Shown: in pieces, positions 1-10,800 of the stretch
Numbering within the stretch: position 1 is the first letter of the stretch
Layout of the letters: every line of letters starts with the position of its first letter
Assembly: GCA_004794785.1 (NCBI GenBank)
Contig: SJOL01007541.1
Span: forward strand, 71,313-135,312
Direction: 5' to 3'
DNA length: 64,000 nucleotides
From: Opisthorchis felineus
Lineage: Eukaryota; Platyhelminthes; Trematoda; Opisthorchiida; Opisthorchiidae
The notes under the pieces: model-generated
The model's input: only the letters and a program-made list of their open reading frames with translations
The model's database searches: none
Told to the model about the DNA's origin: nothing
Program-made: the position numbers and the translations under genes

Positions 1-13
1 CAGTGCTTATCCG

Positions 14-690
14 GTGTTCCCACCAGACTCGAGCAATGCTCCGAAGACATCGATGGTCAAACACATCCACAAGCTATTCCATTTGATTCGTTTGACCGGT
101 CCTCGGAACCCTCGTCAGCGAAATCATCAGGGACCAAAATCTCCCCCTGATATCCAGCAAAGAACGTTTGGATCGCTGGATACAGTTCTTCACCAGCAAA
201 TCAGTTGTTCACCTGTAACCCCAAATCAGTAAATTTGGCCTTCAACAGAAAGGTGGACTGTGAATATGGGGCCGCCTTTAGTCTCAGAGGTGTCCAAGGG
301 TATATCTCTATTTAAGCGTCATCGTGCTGCTGGCGACGTTCAACCTGCTCTGTTCGAGGATAGTGATGGGTTTCTCAGCCAGTTCCTGTTTGGCCTATTT
401 GAGTCTATCTCGGAGAAAGAGGTCGAATCGAAAATAATGCCCATTTTCAGAAAGGATACTCGCAGTGAATGTGGTAACCACAGTGGGGTTAGTTTGACTC
501 CCGTTGTAACAAGGCTTCTGGCGTCACTGATTCTTCGTCGTCTTACAGCGGCACGCGAAACCTTGACTCGTGAGAATCAAGCGGGATTTCGACCGGGTGA
601 AGGATGCGTTGACCACATCTTCACACTCCGTCAGGTGTTAGCACCACCGTGTACAGAAGACCCACAATCCGATGTTGCTTCATTTCAAGG
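14..690 (+). mobile_element. RTE-like non-LTR reverse transcriptase, N-terminal relic
   Basis: One reading frame with a single internal stop at 230-232 carries features of the fluke RTE-like reverse transcriptases. These are RWTVNMGPPLVSEVSKGISL, an insert-degraded linker, then ESKIMPIFRKDTRSECGNHS, SLTPVVTRLLASLILRRLTA and ENQAGFRPGEGCVDHIFTLR. The catalytic YADD region is missing because similarity ends near 690. Dead fragment; the clade assignment rests on remembered protein patterns. Confidence 0.8.
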
Positions 691-947
691 GTGCGTTCGA
701 TTCGGTCAAGTGGTCAGTGCTGTCAACCAAAATTTCTCAGCAAAGTATGCCCCAGAAGTGTGTGAACCTAATCCGGTCTCTATTCACATACTTCTGGGCG
801 TGTGCAAGTCAGTTCAATTCAATTCATCATCTATAAACCGTGTCCCATAAGCACATCGGTTCCAGGTGCTCCAGTTTCGATCACCGGAAAATGGGAGTGT
901 GGGACCTACAAGCAAGCCTTAGAGGCGAAGGCATGTTCAGTTTGTTC

Positions 948-1140
948 GAGATAGCCTAATAGCTCAGTGGTTAGAGCGCGAATTTACTGACTGGAAGGTC
1001 CGTGTTTCGAACCCGACCTCTGCATCTCGACTTCTGTCTAGGCTTGGGCAACCTGGCAGTATTCCAGCCCTCGTGCTTCTTTCGGATGGCATGGCAGCTA
1101 GGCACCGGAAGGGTGTTACAGCTGAACTATTATCATTGAT
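948..1140 (+). mobile_element. tRNA-derived SINE, plus-strand copy
   Basis: The head resembles a tRNA: an A-box-like TAGCTCAGTGGTTAGAGC at 960-977 and a B-box-like GTTTCGAACCC at 1004-1014. A body (GGCTTGGGCAACCTGGCAGT) follows, with an end of GGGTGTTACAGCTGAAC and an AT-rich tail. The same unit recurs at least seven more times in the window in both orientations. Confidence 0.85.
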
Positions 1141-1160
1141 TATAAAGGGGACTCGAGTGC

Positions 1161-1269
1161 TGAGATACTGCCAGGTTTCCCAAGGAACAGTCGCGATGCT
1201 GAGGCTGGATTCGAATCACGGACCTCCCGGTCAGTAAGTTGTTGCCTGAACCACTGAACTACCTCGAGC
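1161..1269 (-). mobile_element. tRNA-derived SINE, minus-strand copy, truncated
   Basis: Reverse-complement copy of the same SINE, with TACTGCCAGGTTTCCCAA, GAATCACGGACCTCCCGGTC and GAACCACTGAACTACC. It lies about 20 bp from the plus copy and tail-to-tail with it, so an RNA read across both could fold into a long imperfect hairpin. Confidence 0.75.
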
Positions 1270-2259
1270 TCCTGAGTATCTACATCAGCCTCTTAATTTT
1301 TTAAACATCCGCGTAGACTTAGAATTCGGCATATCATCGCTTCCTCCCGCAATGAAGACCCTTTTCTTCCATTCGGTCGATCATTCCTAGGGTTCTCTCT
1401 GACATTTATCACATCTTTCTATTAACGACAAGGACGATGTATTCTTGGAAACGCTGTACTGCCTGCCTGTGTAGCTCAACCAGTATCTCCAGAACAGCAC
1501 GCCTTAGGTGAGCGTTGCCTATATGCTCACTTTTCACTGTTTTTCTCATTGCCTGATTGGTCAGCTAGTGAGGAATGCCTTACTACTCGGAGCTTATAGT
1601 AACATGGTAGCGAAATGATAACCTTACTAACCCCAGGTGAAACTGCTATTCATAATTGCGCATTGGACTTAGCAGGCGATCATCCAGAGGGTGATATGGG
1701 GATTAAGTGTGCCGCATCAAATGGTCGTGGTGTGGTGGGTTAATAGTGCTCATCAGCATTCTTTACTTTCCTTTGCCGAAAGGCCGCGAAGCAATATACC
1801 GTTTTACATTCTTGTTAGGCATCATCTGAAGTCAACATTTCACAAATCTCTAAGGCTGATTCTTCGTAGATATCTTAAGCAAGTTTTCCTCCTGAAAACA
1901 TTTCCTTGTTCTCCTACACAACTTGTATCTACTTTTCAACCAGTCCTCCCTGAATCAGCTGACCTCAGAATATCTAATCATCTTTGTTCATCGAACTTAG
2001 TTCCGAAATTCCACTCTGTAAACGCATGTAATTTTTTGATGCCTCTTGTAAGCTGAACTGCTTAATTGCCATGCTCCCATCATTTTCATTCCCACACAAA
2101 TTACTTGCTGGTTGTCGGCTGTGGTCAATGATGATAAGATTAGGTCTCCATTCATCTTGGTTAAAAAGCCTACCCTCTTCCAAGGCCTATTTTTTTGCCT
2201 TACCACCCAGCGGCGATTCCGATACGACTTGGCGGTTCCATTGTGTTTCATATTATTTT
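1270..2259. other. Upstream region without recognisable gene
   Basis: About 1 kb between the SINE pair and the liprin start. No conserved coding frame, TATA-like box with context or RNA gene could be supported. It presumably holds the liprin 5' leader or leader intron. Confidence 0.4.
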
Positions 2260-2280
2260 AGCTGAGCGACTGGTCACAAG
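2260..2280 (+). promoter_or_regulatory. Candidate 3' splice acceptor just 5' of the liprin ATG
   Basis: A T-rich tract (TTCATATTATTTTAG) ends in an AG at 2260-2261, 19 nt before the ATG. It could be a 5'-UTR intron acceptor. If the organism is a flatworm it could also be a spliced-leader trans-splice acceptor, because trans-splicing is known in flatworms. No core promoter is recognisable upstream. The site is seen in the sequence; its use is inferred. Confidence 0.4.
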
Positions 2281-2526
2281 ATGTGTGACGTTATGCCCAC
2301 AATAGCGGAGGATGGGAATTCCAGTCATGGCGATCGCGATTCAGAGGCCAGTGGGGAGGGTACCAATGTGGAGGATATGCTACTTAGCATTTTGGACGAG
2401 CGGGATCGGTTAATGGAAAATTTGCATGACGCTCAAGATCAGCTGATCTACACGCAAAATCGACTGACGGAAATAGAACGGGAACGGGATGCACTGAACA
2501 GACAACTTTCGGAAAAATTGCCCGAA
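2281..2526 (+). CDS. Liprin-alpha exon 1 (start codon, coiled-coil start)
   Basis: Encodes residues 1-82 and ends in phase 0 at a GTAAGT donor at 2527. The start MCDVMPTIAEDG matches the family hallmark CxVMPTISEDG found at the N-terminus of liprin-alphas from worms to humans, which fixes the ATG at 2281. The rest (ILDERDRLMENLHDAQDQL and IERERDALNRQL) is the beginning of the N-terminal coiled coil, the region used for self-association and ELKS/RIM binding in the family. An acidic, Ser/Gly-rich insert (about residues 13-31) separates the two parts. Confidence 0.95.
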
Positions 2527-4383
2527 GTAAGTGACGGTTTGTGTTCGACCCAGTTGTGCATGTATTCGTCCATAGGTTTTGTTGCATCGTTCATCTGGTC
2601 TGGTTCCAGTCATTTTAGAAGGAATTATTTCGGTGATAATAGAACAGGCATTTTTGACAGTCTGGTGCTTCCTCCAATTGTAAAACGTTACAACGGTATG
2701 CTGATTCGCAGAATGTCTTCCGTTCTCTCTGACTTTTCGATTGTGCACTCGTCTAATTCTGCTGTCTATCGGTCCTCGAACTCACATGGTTGCATGGTTG
2801 AGACAAGCTGGTGGTTGTTTTGCACACAAACAAACAAACAGCGAGATGTCATCCGCTTCCGTATTCGGCTGTTATATCGAACTACACCCGTGGAACCCGC
2901 GCGTATGCAGCCATTTAAACGCAGTTTACCCGCTGGAAACCCGATGAACTAAGGTCTGAGGGTAAATAGGAGACGGTTCTAAAACTGTGTGGATGCTCAA
3001 CTACCGACGACAACTAAACACTCGAAACTGTGTATGCAGGTGTATCACTCTCACTATCCCACTCATATGCCCCACCCGCGACTGATAATTTTTATCTGTG
3101 CAAAATTCGCACCGTTTCTAGCAGCGTTGTAGGCCTAAAATTCCGCATTTTGAGTGTTAAAGCAGGTCGTTTTCAGACCCGAATGGCAACAACTACTGAG
3201 CCCTATAAGGTCTGCCTTGGGTGAACTAATGACCTTCATTACTAACGAATCGAGCCCAGATGACGTCTGCACTGCGTCCTTTAGTCAGCCATGGTTTGAC
3301 TTGTTTTGGTCCATTTGATTATGGTCTTGAAGAGTCGTTTCTGGCACCACCGCATGACTTGCCCAGCGATGTGTTGGGGCTTGTAGGCCCATATGGAGAA
3401 AACAATAAAGTTGTGGTCTGTCGGTTTCAAGTGTTCTAGCTGACTTCCTATTTGGGAGGTGGAGGTCAGATTACACCCTTATGGCGTACAGCCGTTTGGT
3501 CCATTTTGATCCGGATGGTGATGGGCAGAGAAGTCAGATCTAGCACCGCGACAAGGTTACTTGTCCATATCTCTATACAGCAGACCTCATGAATTCACCT
3601 TATCAGCCGACGGACTCTAGTGCTTGTTGATGGCCAATGTGTCCAAGACGACTCACAGAAATGCGACCACAGTTGCAAATCCAGCTGTTTCTGTCGCCAG
3701 ACCCAATCGCCCCCAGGAGACTGTTACGCCCCACACACCTCAGTTCTCCGACTCTAGGTTTTAGTTCACTCTCATTGTTGATAGCTTTTAAACTCTCAAT
3801 AGCTGTGTCCAGTCATCGCTGCTTCTGTCCGCTAGTGTTCCGGTTTTGTGATTCAATTTTCCATATAACAGTTGCTTCGAGATCCACATGACAACCTTCG
3901 AACCACAACGGGCGGCTGTGTAGGACTCAAGCTTATATCCCGCGCATCTGGCCTCCGTATAACCTCTGTGTAACATTCGCAGTCCAGCTGATAAACTTTG
4001 TGTTTATACGGGAATGTCATGTCACTGCTGTCTCTGATATCTGATACCCAGGATCCTCCTGAAGTACCATATGTGGTTACGGTCACGTAACGTCCACAGG
4101 TCCATCTTAGGGACAACAACGCAAGACTTGGACTGGTTCCATAAGTTTCTGGCTCAGACACATTTTTGGTGCAGTCGGGAGGAGAAAACTGACGCAATTA
4201 TCTATTTTTTCCTTTTACGTGGCAGATGCAATAAAAGTGTATTCAAAACCAGCCAGTTTAGCTTGTAGACAAGGCGTCCTAGGGGAAGTATAGCACCTGA
4301 TGAGAAGCCACTTTTGTAGTCTAGTTGCTTCTGCTTTACTTATATTACTTCTTCATTTGTTGCCATCCTTCGTTGACTTCCAG
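2527..4383 (+). other. Intron 1
   Basis: 1.9 kb, GTAAGT...CAG. No repeat family or nested gene recognised. Confidence 0.8.
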
Positions 4384-4485
4384 GACCTTTCACTACTTGC
4401 GAAAGAAGTTCATCGGCTTCGTGATCAGCTTATGGAGCGAGACGAAGAAATATCGGAGTTGAAGTCTGAGCGGAATAATACAAGG
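4384..4485 (+). CDS. Liprin-alpha exon 2 (coiled coil)
   Basis: Encodes residues 83-116 (DLSLLAKEVHRLRDQL, then MERDEEISELKSERNNTR). This aligns with the vertebrate segment ending EEIAELKAERNNTR. The acceptor follows TTGACTTCCAG and the donor is GTGAGT at 4486. Both borders are phase 0. The following intron (4486-4565) is only 80 bp, the shortest in the gene. High-confidence exon. Confidence 0.96.
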
Positions 4486-4565
4486 GTGAGTAAATACATA
4501 TATTTTTTAATATTTAGGACAGTAAGAGAATGCGCGCTTACGTTATTTCTTACCTTCGGTTTTAG

Positions 4566-4899
4566 TTGCTACTTGAACACCTTGAGTGCTTAGTTGCTCG
4601 TCACGAACGTTCCCTTCGAATGACGGTAGTCAAACGCCAAATCAATAGTCCCGGCGGTGTGAGCTCTGAGGTCGAGGTGCTGAAGGCATTGAAGTCGTTG
4701 TTCGAGCATCACAAGGCCCTGGATGAACGCGTTCGTGAACGCCTCCGGGCTGCTCTGGATAGGGGTGCCCAATTGGAAGAGGAGGTTCGCTGTTCTGCAG
4801 CTGACCGGGCTGCTCTGAGGGAACAGCTTGCAGCCGCTTTGGCTGGAGTGGCAGCTGCCGCAGCTGCAGCCCAACAGCGACATGAACAAACAAGTGGGG
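4566..4899 (+). CDS. Liprin-alpha exon 3 (most conserved coiled-coil block)
   Basis: Encodes residues 117-227 plus one base. The run [19 protein letters not shown], followed by TVVKRQ and [19 protein letters not shown], is nearly identical to human liprin-alpha and is the most diagnostic block in the window. The end becomes alanine-rich ([16 protein letters not shown]). Two phase-equivalent donors exist: GTGAGT at 4900 (preferred) and GTATGT at 4912. The second would add four residues (GELE). One ambiguous base at 4922 lies just inside the intron. Confidence 0.95.
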
Positions 4900-5296
4900 G
4901 TGAGTTAGAAGGTATGTGGCTNTGATGGTTTGTGATCGCCTAAATTTCTGAAGGAGTAGGCAATTCTGTCCAATACCTCTTTATTTGGACAAGTGAAGTG
5001 CATAGCTCAAATCAACATCTCCCAGCCCGCTAAGTGGTGTTGAAGAGTTCCGTTTGCAAATTGCCTTAGGTCCGTCAGGCTTTTTAAGATTTTTGCTAAT
5101 TTTTTTGCCTTCTCACAACCGCACATATTGAGCGTTGCGTACACAGCTTTTTCTCTAAGTAAAATAGGATAGACGTTAATGAAAAATACATACCTTCAAA
5201 AGCGACTTTTTAACTTCTTTTACTGACGAAACAACGTATATGCAGAGACTCAAGCCCGGAGCTTCGAAAATGAAATAGCATTGAGCTGCGCGGACC

Positions 5297-5349
<53 letters not shown>

Positions 5350-6282
5350 ACAATCGAGTATATTGGAGTTCCCATCGCCAGACATTGTTCTTAGGATGAT
5401 ATAACTGAGAAAGAACGTCCAACCAAGTGCTTCACCAATTATTGTTAGCCCACCCCTGCGTCAGATAGCGTCAGATATAGGGCAAAAATATGTGGACTGC
5501 AGGGCAAAATGAAACTGTGGATAACAAAGCGGATTGTTGAAAAGATTGCAATAATCCAATTCCCGCCATTAATTTATTACGAGAAATCGTTTCAGCTGAA
5601 AGTGTCTTGCTTTGTTGGTGAGTTGAGTACACACGAAAACTAAGGCAATTGGTACAGTTACCATAACCGACGTAATTGGAAATCCGGAGTACTCCACCAC
5701 AACTTAATTCCCCTAATTACTGCAGAATTTTAATAATAATATTGTCATAATGAGACATGGCCCTTTCAGTAGCAAGCACGCTTTTCCGCAGATTCAATAC
5801 CAGGCTTCCTTCATACTTAATCTGTTCATCACATCACCTTTGCTTCAGTCACTTTTTGATTGAAGGAGCGAAGAGTGATGTTATACGGATGGAAACCTTT
5901 AGGCTTAATAATCCTCATAACTTTGGATCCAACGTGTTTTCCCCCCTTTAAGGATCCGTTGGGTTTCCATTCATTCGCTTTGAATGATTCAGTTTACTCA
6001 TCTATTACCATGCTTCCCAGTATAGACACTTCCGAAATATAGACATTCCGAAGTCAAAACGGTTGGTCATTTAAAAATCCCAAACCCATCCTTTGTATAT
6101 TAGCTTTTGGGGATATGTTTCGTCTACATTCACGTGGCTACGAGTCAGTTGACTGGTGACTTTCTGTTACCTTCAGTCAAAAGCATTAAATTTGCAACTG
6201 CTCATACCCACTTGTGAGCCGTATACATCGTTTCATTATTAACAAGTGAGGTACTTCACTCTTACGAAATGTACCCTTCCAG
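4900..6282 (+). other. Intron 3
   Basis: 1.4 kb. It contains a (TA)n tract at 5299-5345 and a single ambiguous base at 4922; otherwise nothing recognised. Confidence 0.8.
5299..5345. repeat. (TA)n microsatellite
   Basis: An uninterrupted AT dinucleotide run of 47 bp in intron 3. The open frames reading IYIYIY across it are artefacts. Confidence 0.95.
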
Positions 6283-6584
6283 GTGCACAGCAACGCAGCG
6301 GGAAAGACGACGTTCTTGTCAATGGGGACAATAGCAACACTGCCTCTCTTCCTCCCGGTGGTCCACCGATTTCTGTGAGAGACAGTAATGAGGATGGCAG
6401 TGGCAGTACCACTTCAGAAACAACCGGACAGAAATCAGCTGCGTCTTACGCTGCAGCGGCCGCAGCTGCCGCTGCTAGCGCGGTGGCCGCGGAACGTAAA
6501 CTGGTTGAAGTAACTGCACGGTCTCACGATCTGGAAGCTTCCATTGCAGGCCTGCAAAAAGAAGTGGCGCGATCGAACGAGCAA
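6283..6584 (+). CDS. Liprin-alpha exon 4 (Ser-rich insert, poly-Ala, coiled coil)
   Basis: Encodes residues 228-328. It enters in phase 1 after TACCCTTCCAG and leaves in phase 0 at GTAAGT (6585). The first half is a low-complexity Ser/Thr/Gly-rich stretch. A poly-alanine run (YAAAAAAAAASAVAAE) follows, then a coiled coil (KLVEVTARSHDLEASIAG, LQKEVARSNEQ) that continues the heptads of the vertebrate protein. The variable first half corresponds to the region in vertebrate paralogues containing the STSGKRSSDGSL-like linker. Confidence 0.9.
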
Positions 6585-6917
6585 GTAAGTGCGTTGACCG
6601 CTTTTCGAACTCGGTGTTTTCCACGCTCGAGGGTGCTGGTTGTATGCATTTTCAATTGTGTAGCTCACCACTACGAAGTGTTCGCCGATGGTTTAATCCG
6701 TTCTGATTACCCCAACAAATTATGGCACTGTGTCTACGTGACCAAGACCTTGTCTTATTGCCAATACCCCACGCTTTCTCTTTATCCAAAGGTCTTTTCA
6801 CCTTGTTCGTCAAACGCAAAGGTGATATTCAATCACACTTCGTCGTCATTATAGGCTTTCACTTTTTCATCGTAGCCCGGTTTCAATGTATGGAGTTTGT
6901 CCAATTTGCGTTCAAGT

Positions 6918-7010
6918 AGCACATAAGGTTAACAGAAACTCGGGGTCTGCGCCTACCGGATGGCGAAGAAGAAGAAGATTTTTCAGCAAACTTATGAGTA
7001 ATGTATTACG
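6918..7010 (+). repeat. Hammerhead-family repeat, core deleted
   Basis: The left part (ACATAAGGTTAACAGAAACT, CGGGGTCTGCGCCTACC) and right part (TTTTTCAGCAAACTTATGAG, TAATGTATTACG) match the flanks of the intact hammerhead unit at 53010-53120 (minus strand). Only GGATGGCGAAG remains of the catalytic centre, with a (GAA)n expansion beside it. It is a ribozyme-dead copy of the same family. Confidence 0.7.
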
Positions 7011-7085
7011 TCTAGGATGAGGGGGTCTTTAAGTGCAATTTTTTATACTGACCAAGCACGTACCTGGCTAGTCGCAGATAGACCC

Positions 7086-7880
7086 AGATGGCCAGAAACC
7101 TAACATGACTTTCATCTCCAACGTCCCCATTCGATAACCATATGAAAAGACCGAAATGAGCGATATATTCTGATCGGGTTCCAAACCTTGTTGGAAATTT
7201 CACTGCGTTTAGCCAGCAGGATTCCTTTTGAGGATACTTCCTTCTGGGGATGGTCTCCAGTACTGGACAACTACATCCCGGGGTTGGCTGAATTTTGTGT
7301 GAGAAAATAGTGTGGCAATATTTGTATAATGCAAGACAATCAGACCACAACGCACTGCGAACCCCGGTAGGGCCAATCAAACTACGTATCAGCTAATTCC
7401 TAAGCAACCGGCCATTCTGCGGATATTAACTTACTACTCCTCAGAAACTACATAAGTGCAAGCGAAATTTGAGGATCTACCCACGCGATCGCGCATTGAC
7501 CACGTTTCTTCTCATGGTTTCGAAGCGTTTGCCACCAGTCACCAAGCTCGGCGAACAGTCCACAGCCACCAAATGGTCTCCCTGCAGTCCGCGCACAAAC
7601 ACACGATCACATTTTTGTTCGCTTGCTGACATTATAGATCTCTAGGGTTACCGACAGATTGGTTTCTGAACCACTGGAATACTCTATGGAGTAATATCTT
7701 TTGTCGGTCCGTTGAATATCTAACTCCTATTTCTCTCTTAGCATAGGCCGTCTTATAGGGGCACTTGTCCTGGTCTATTTCTTCATTGTGATGGGATGAT
7801 TCTGTGGAATTGGATTGTGGAAGCGCTGGTGACAGACAGTCGGGACACCCTGAGGCCATCACTGAGTGATTTGGCAATGC
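7086..7880. repeat. Duplicated unit, copy 1 (about 790 bp)
   Basis: Almost the same sequence occurs at 24921-25714 in the same orientation. Only a handful of differences are seen over the first 600 bp, and clearly more in the last 180 bp. Open frames occur on the minus strand, for example one reading ALWSDCLALYKYCHTIFSHK, but I recognise no protein family. A sub-segment near 7507-7576 (AAGCTCGGCGAACAGTCCAC) resembles 58718-58790, beside an RTE-like relic. Confidence 0.85.
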
Positions 7881-10800
7881 ATGCATCCTGATAGCGAGGA
7901 TGGAGTCGGCTTCCCACATACGGAGTAACCCAATGCTGTTCTGTGCGCCAGTTCAACTTGTTCTTAACTGCCATTTAATTTTATGCTGCTTCGCAGCTCA
8001 TTAGTACAAGTTGATTCCTGTATGAATGTCACGAGTTGGGATAAAACTGTCGTCTGCTGTATGTGATAACTGAACAGCTGCCTAGGTTTTGGTGTCGTCG
8101 GCTTTGTAAATAGGATTACTTAGTTCATTGTTCGCCGAATCAGGTACTTCGATATTAACAGCTCCTTACCGGACCAAATCTTTCACATACCTGGGTACAG
8201 CCGACCAGTGGACTTCGAACTTACAGTTGCAAAGTTGTAAGCAGACTCAGAAGTTGGAATAAAAGGTGCTTCACGACTATATCGTATCTTTCGACCTGTT
8301 TATGAATGAACTCGAACTGATGACTCTCAGAGGCAAACTGCGTACGACGGAATGCCTTTCTAACGCATCTTCACGCAGTCCCATCGAGTTCGATGTAAAG
8401 AGATTCTACTCTATTTCTTAACTGAGTAACAGGCACAGCTTGAAGCAAGTTAAAACTGACCTCCAGACACGTTAGTCGATGTGAGTCAGTAAAATCAAGT
8501 TTGCGGTTTAGAAAGAAGCTAATGCTTGTACACCACAACACTGTTAAATGAGAAGCCCCGAAAAGTGGTACAACCTTTACGCAACAGGTGACGCAGAAAG
8601 TCGGTTGATTCTAGTTGATGGTTGATGTCTTTCATATATTTATGCACCGTACTCGAATTGGCGACATGACTCATAACACGGTTTACCTACCAAGTTCTGG
8701 CTACAAAGGAAAATCAGATACACAGTGTCCTCCAAGAATGGCTTCTTCAGGATGATATCATTCTGAGGTCAACAGCAGGGTCCCTCGTCAGCCACGGTCT
8801 GGTGTACGATTCCCACAATCAGAGGCTAAGCTCCTTTCCTGTGGTGACCGTTTCTGTGGGGGGGGGTATTGTGGCAGGCTTTTTTTACCCCTAGAAAAAT
8901 GTATCCCACACCACTTCTGTCATTGGAACGTGAGCTTTACACGACACTCGGTCTGGACGCGGCTCAACTCAAGTTCCATACGCAGAATCACTTGAGGCCG
9001 CACTCATTCATCAAATTAACTTTGCGGACAGCATTCAGAAGATCAAGTGTGTATATCCGTGTATGAATACAACTTAACCGAATCACGGTAAACTGGTAGA
9101 CAGATTTCTGTGACCTGCCTATCCTAGTCCATCATAGGATAAAGTTCATTCGTACTGCCCATCAGTATCATTAGCTTTCCTGCGCCGTGAATCAGCTGAG
9201 CTTCACTGTGTGCTTTTAGCCAAAACTAGCAATAGGCGAGGATGTTCCTGGGCTGATTATCGAAAACCTGAGCCTGTGATGCGTTTCACCCTAATCGTTC
9301 CCTTCCGGTGGCCATATGAAGAGTCATGTGAACGAGCTTCCTTCCGTTCTGCACTAGCTACTGAATGTTAGTTCCGGTCATAACGATACGAGGGTATACG
9401 GAAACTAGAGACACCCTTTGGCAGACAAGGGTCATACCTAATATGAGACGGGTCGACCAGGTCTCTGATGTGGAAGCCTAACACTATTGTCACAATATAT
9501 CAAAACTGGCTTTTTGGCATCCAATAACGTCGGCTTCGGTGATTGCGGAACATGCTCTGTAAACTGGATAATGAACCTGTGAAGTTCCTTATCCCGGACT
9601 CGTGTCCGAACTGGCAGTTGGATACTTGGTCTTTTGCCGTCAAATCAGACGTCAACCACATTGCTCTCCAGTCCTTCTATGGCACCTGGCGTTCGGAACG
9701 AAACAGAGCCATCATTTATGCAAATATTACCCGCAGTGTGTCGATCCCGGATAACCACAATGGTCAATCATGGAGTCGAAATAAGGAATAGAATTTTCGG
9801 AAATAGATTCCGCTTCTATCTTTGTACTAAACTCCAGACTTCAGCCGAAGGCGTTGTAATCACCAAGACTGATGTTTAACAATACACAGCACACACGTCT
9901 GGCTTCTGACACTTCACATTTGATTCCCTAATTCATTTTCATTAGCTGCTCACAGATCACGCACCACCTGTTACCGAATCACTCCGAATACAGCAGCTAG
10001 TACAGTATTTGTCGATCTCAAAATGTTTTTGTAGACGTCTGTGCGATAATCTATCTACTGAATTCCCGGAGAGCGTATTTTAATTCCATCATGCGTATCA
10101 CTTGCAGTGACACAAACCGACCAACAACTTACTGTTACAGGATGACACCAGTGATTTCACGATGATCCGAGGTACTAGGCGTTACTTGTTGGCCATTACG
10201 AGACATTGCTATTCATATGACAGCCCGACTCACTCTCTGTTCCACTCGACGTTTTGATGTGCTATCAGTATGCAGAGTGGTGTTGAAGACATTTTTGTTC
10301 ATCTGTAGCACAGCTTGTATGGCAACGCGTCACCCAATATCTCCGTAAGCTGTAATTGACATGTGCTTTGTTCGTCTTTGGATTTGGTCTCGACTTCAAA
10401 CACACCAGGTGATACGGATGTTCTGAAACTTGAAAATATTAGTTGTGTATGAACACAGCCAATTGCATGTTGAGTGCTAAATGCTTTATTTGTTCTTTTA
10501 CGGTACTCACTAAGACAAACAGGTTGTAACGAACCTTCTCAGGTATCTTTAATTGGATGGGAAGTTAATACTTGAATTACTGTTTACCTGACGTCAACTC
10601 CCGCTAACTCCATACCAGTCATCAACTTAAATCATTTATTTAGCTGAACTGACCATTTCCAGCTAGATCAATGACTATTCTTGTTTTAGAACTCCGGCGC
10701 AAGTTATGCACCGTTTATTTCGATGATATAGTTATGTGAGTGAACTGACTGTTAGCTCTTAAAAAAAGCAACCTGAGGACCGAGTAGTTTTCCGTGTTCA

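Noticed and set aside
948..1022. Functional tRNA gene
   Set aside because: The A and B boxes belong to a repeated SINE head with a non-tRNA body; no acceptor-stem pairing was established.
1580..1730. Short open stretch reading GETAIHNCALDLAGDHPEGD, a possible exon
   Set aside because: No recognisable family, no good splice borders, and the liprin N-terminus starts later.
2281..2952. Continuation of the first exon frame beyond 2526
   Set aside because: Liprin similarity stops exactly at the GTAAGT donor, and the next conserved block starts at 4384.
5176..5422. Frames with IYIYIY repeats (also at 39600 and 44160)
   Set aside because: These are translations of (TA)n microsatellites, not genes.
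7012..7380. 122-residue minus-strand open frame in the duplicated unit
   Set aside because: Conserved between copies only because the DNA is nearly identical; no family or domain recognised.
7640..7690. tRNA/SINE-like look of GAACCACTGGAATACTC in the duplicated unit
   Set aside because: Only a short match to the SINE head in reverse; the B box and body are missing.
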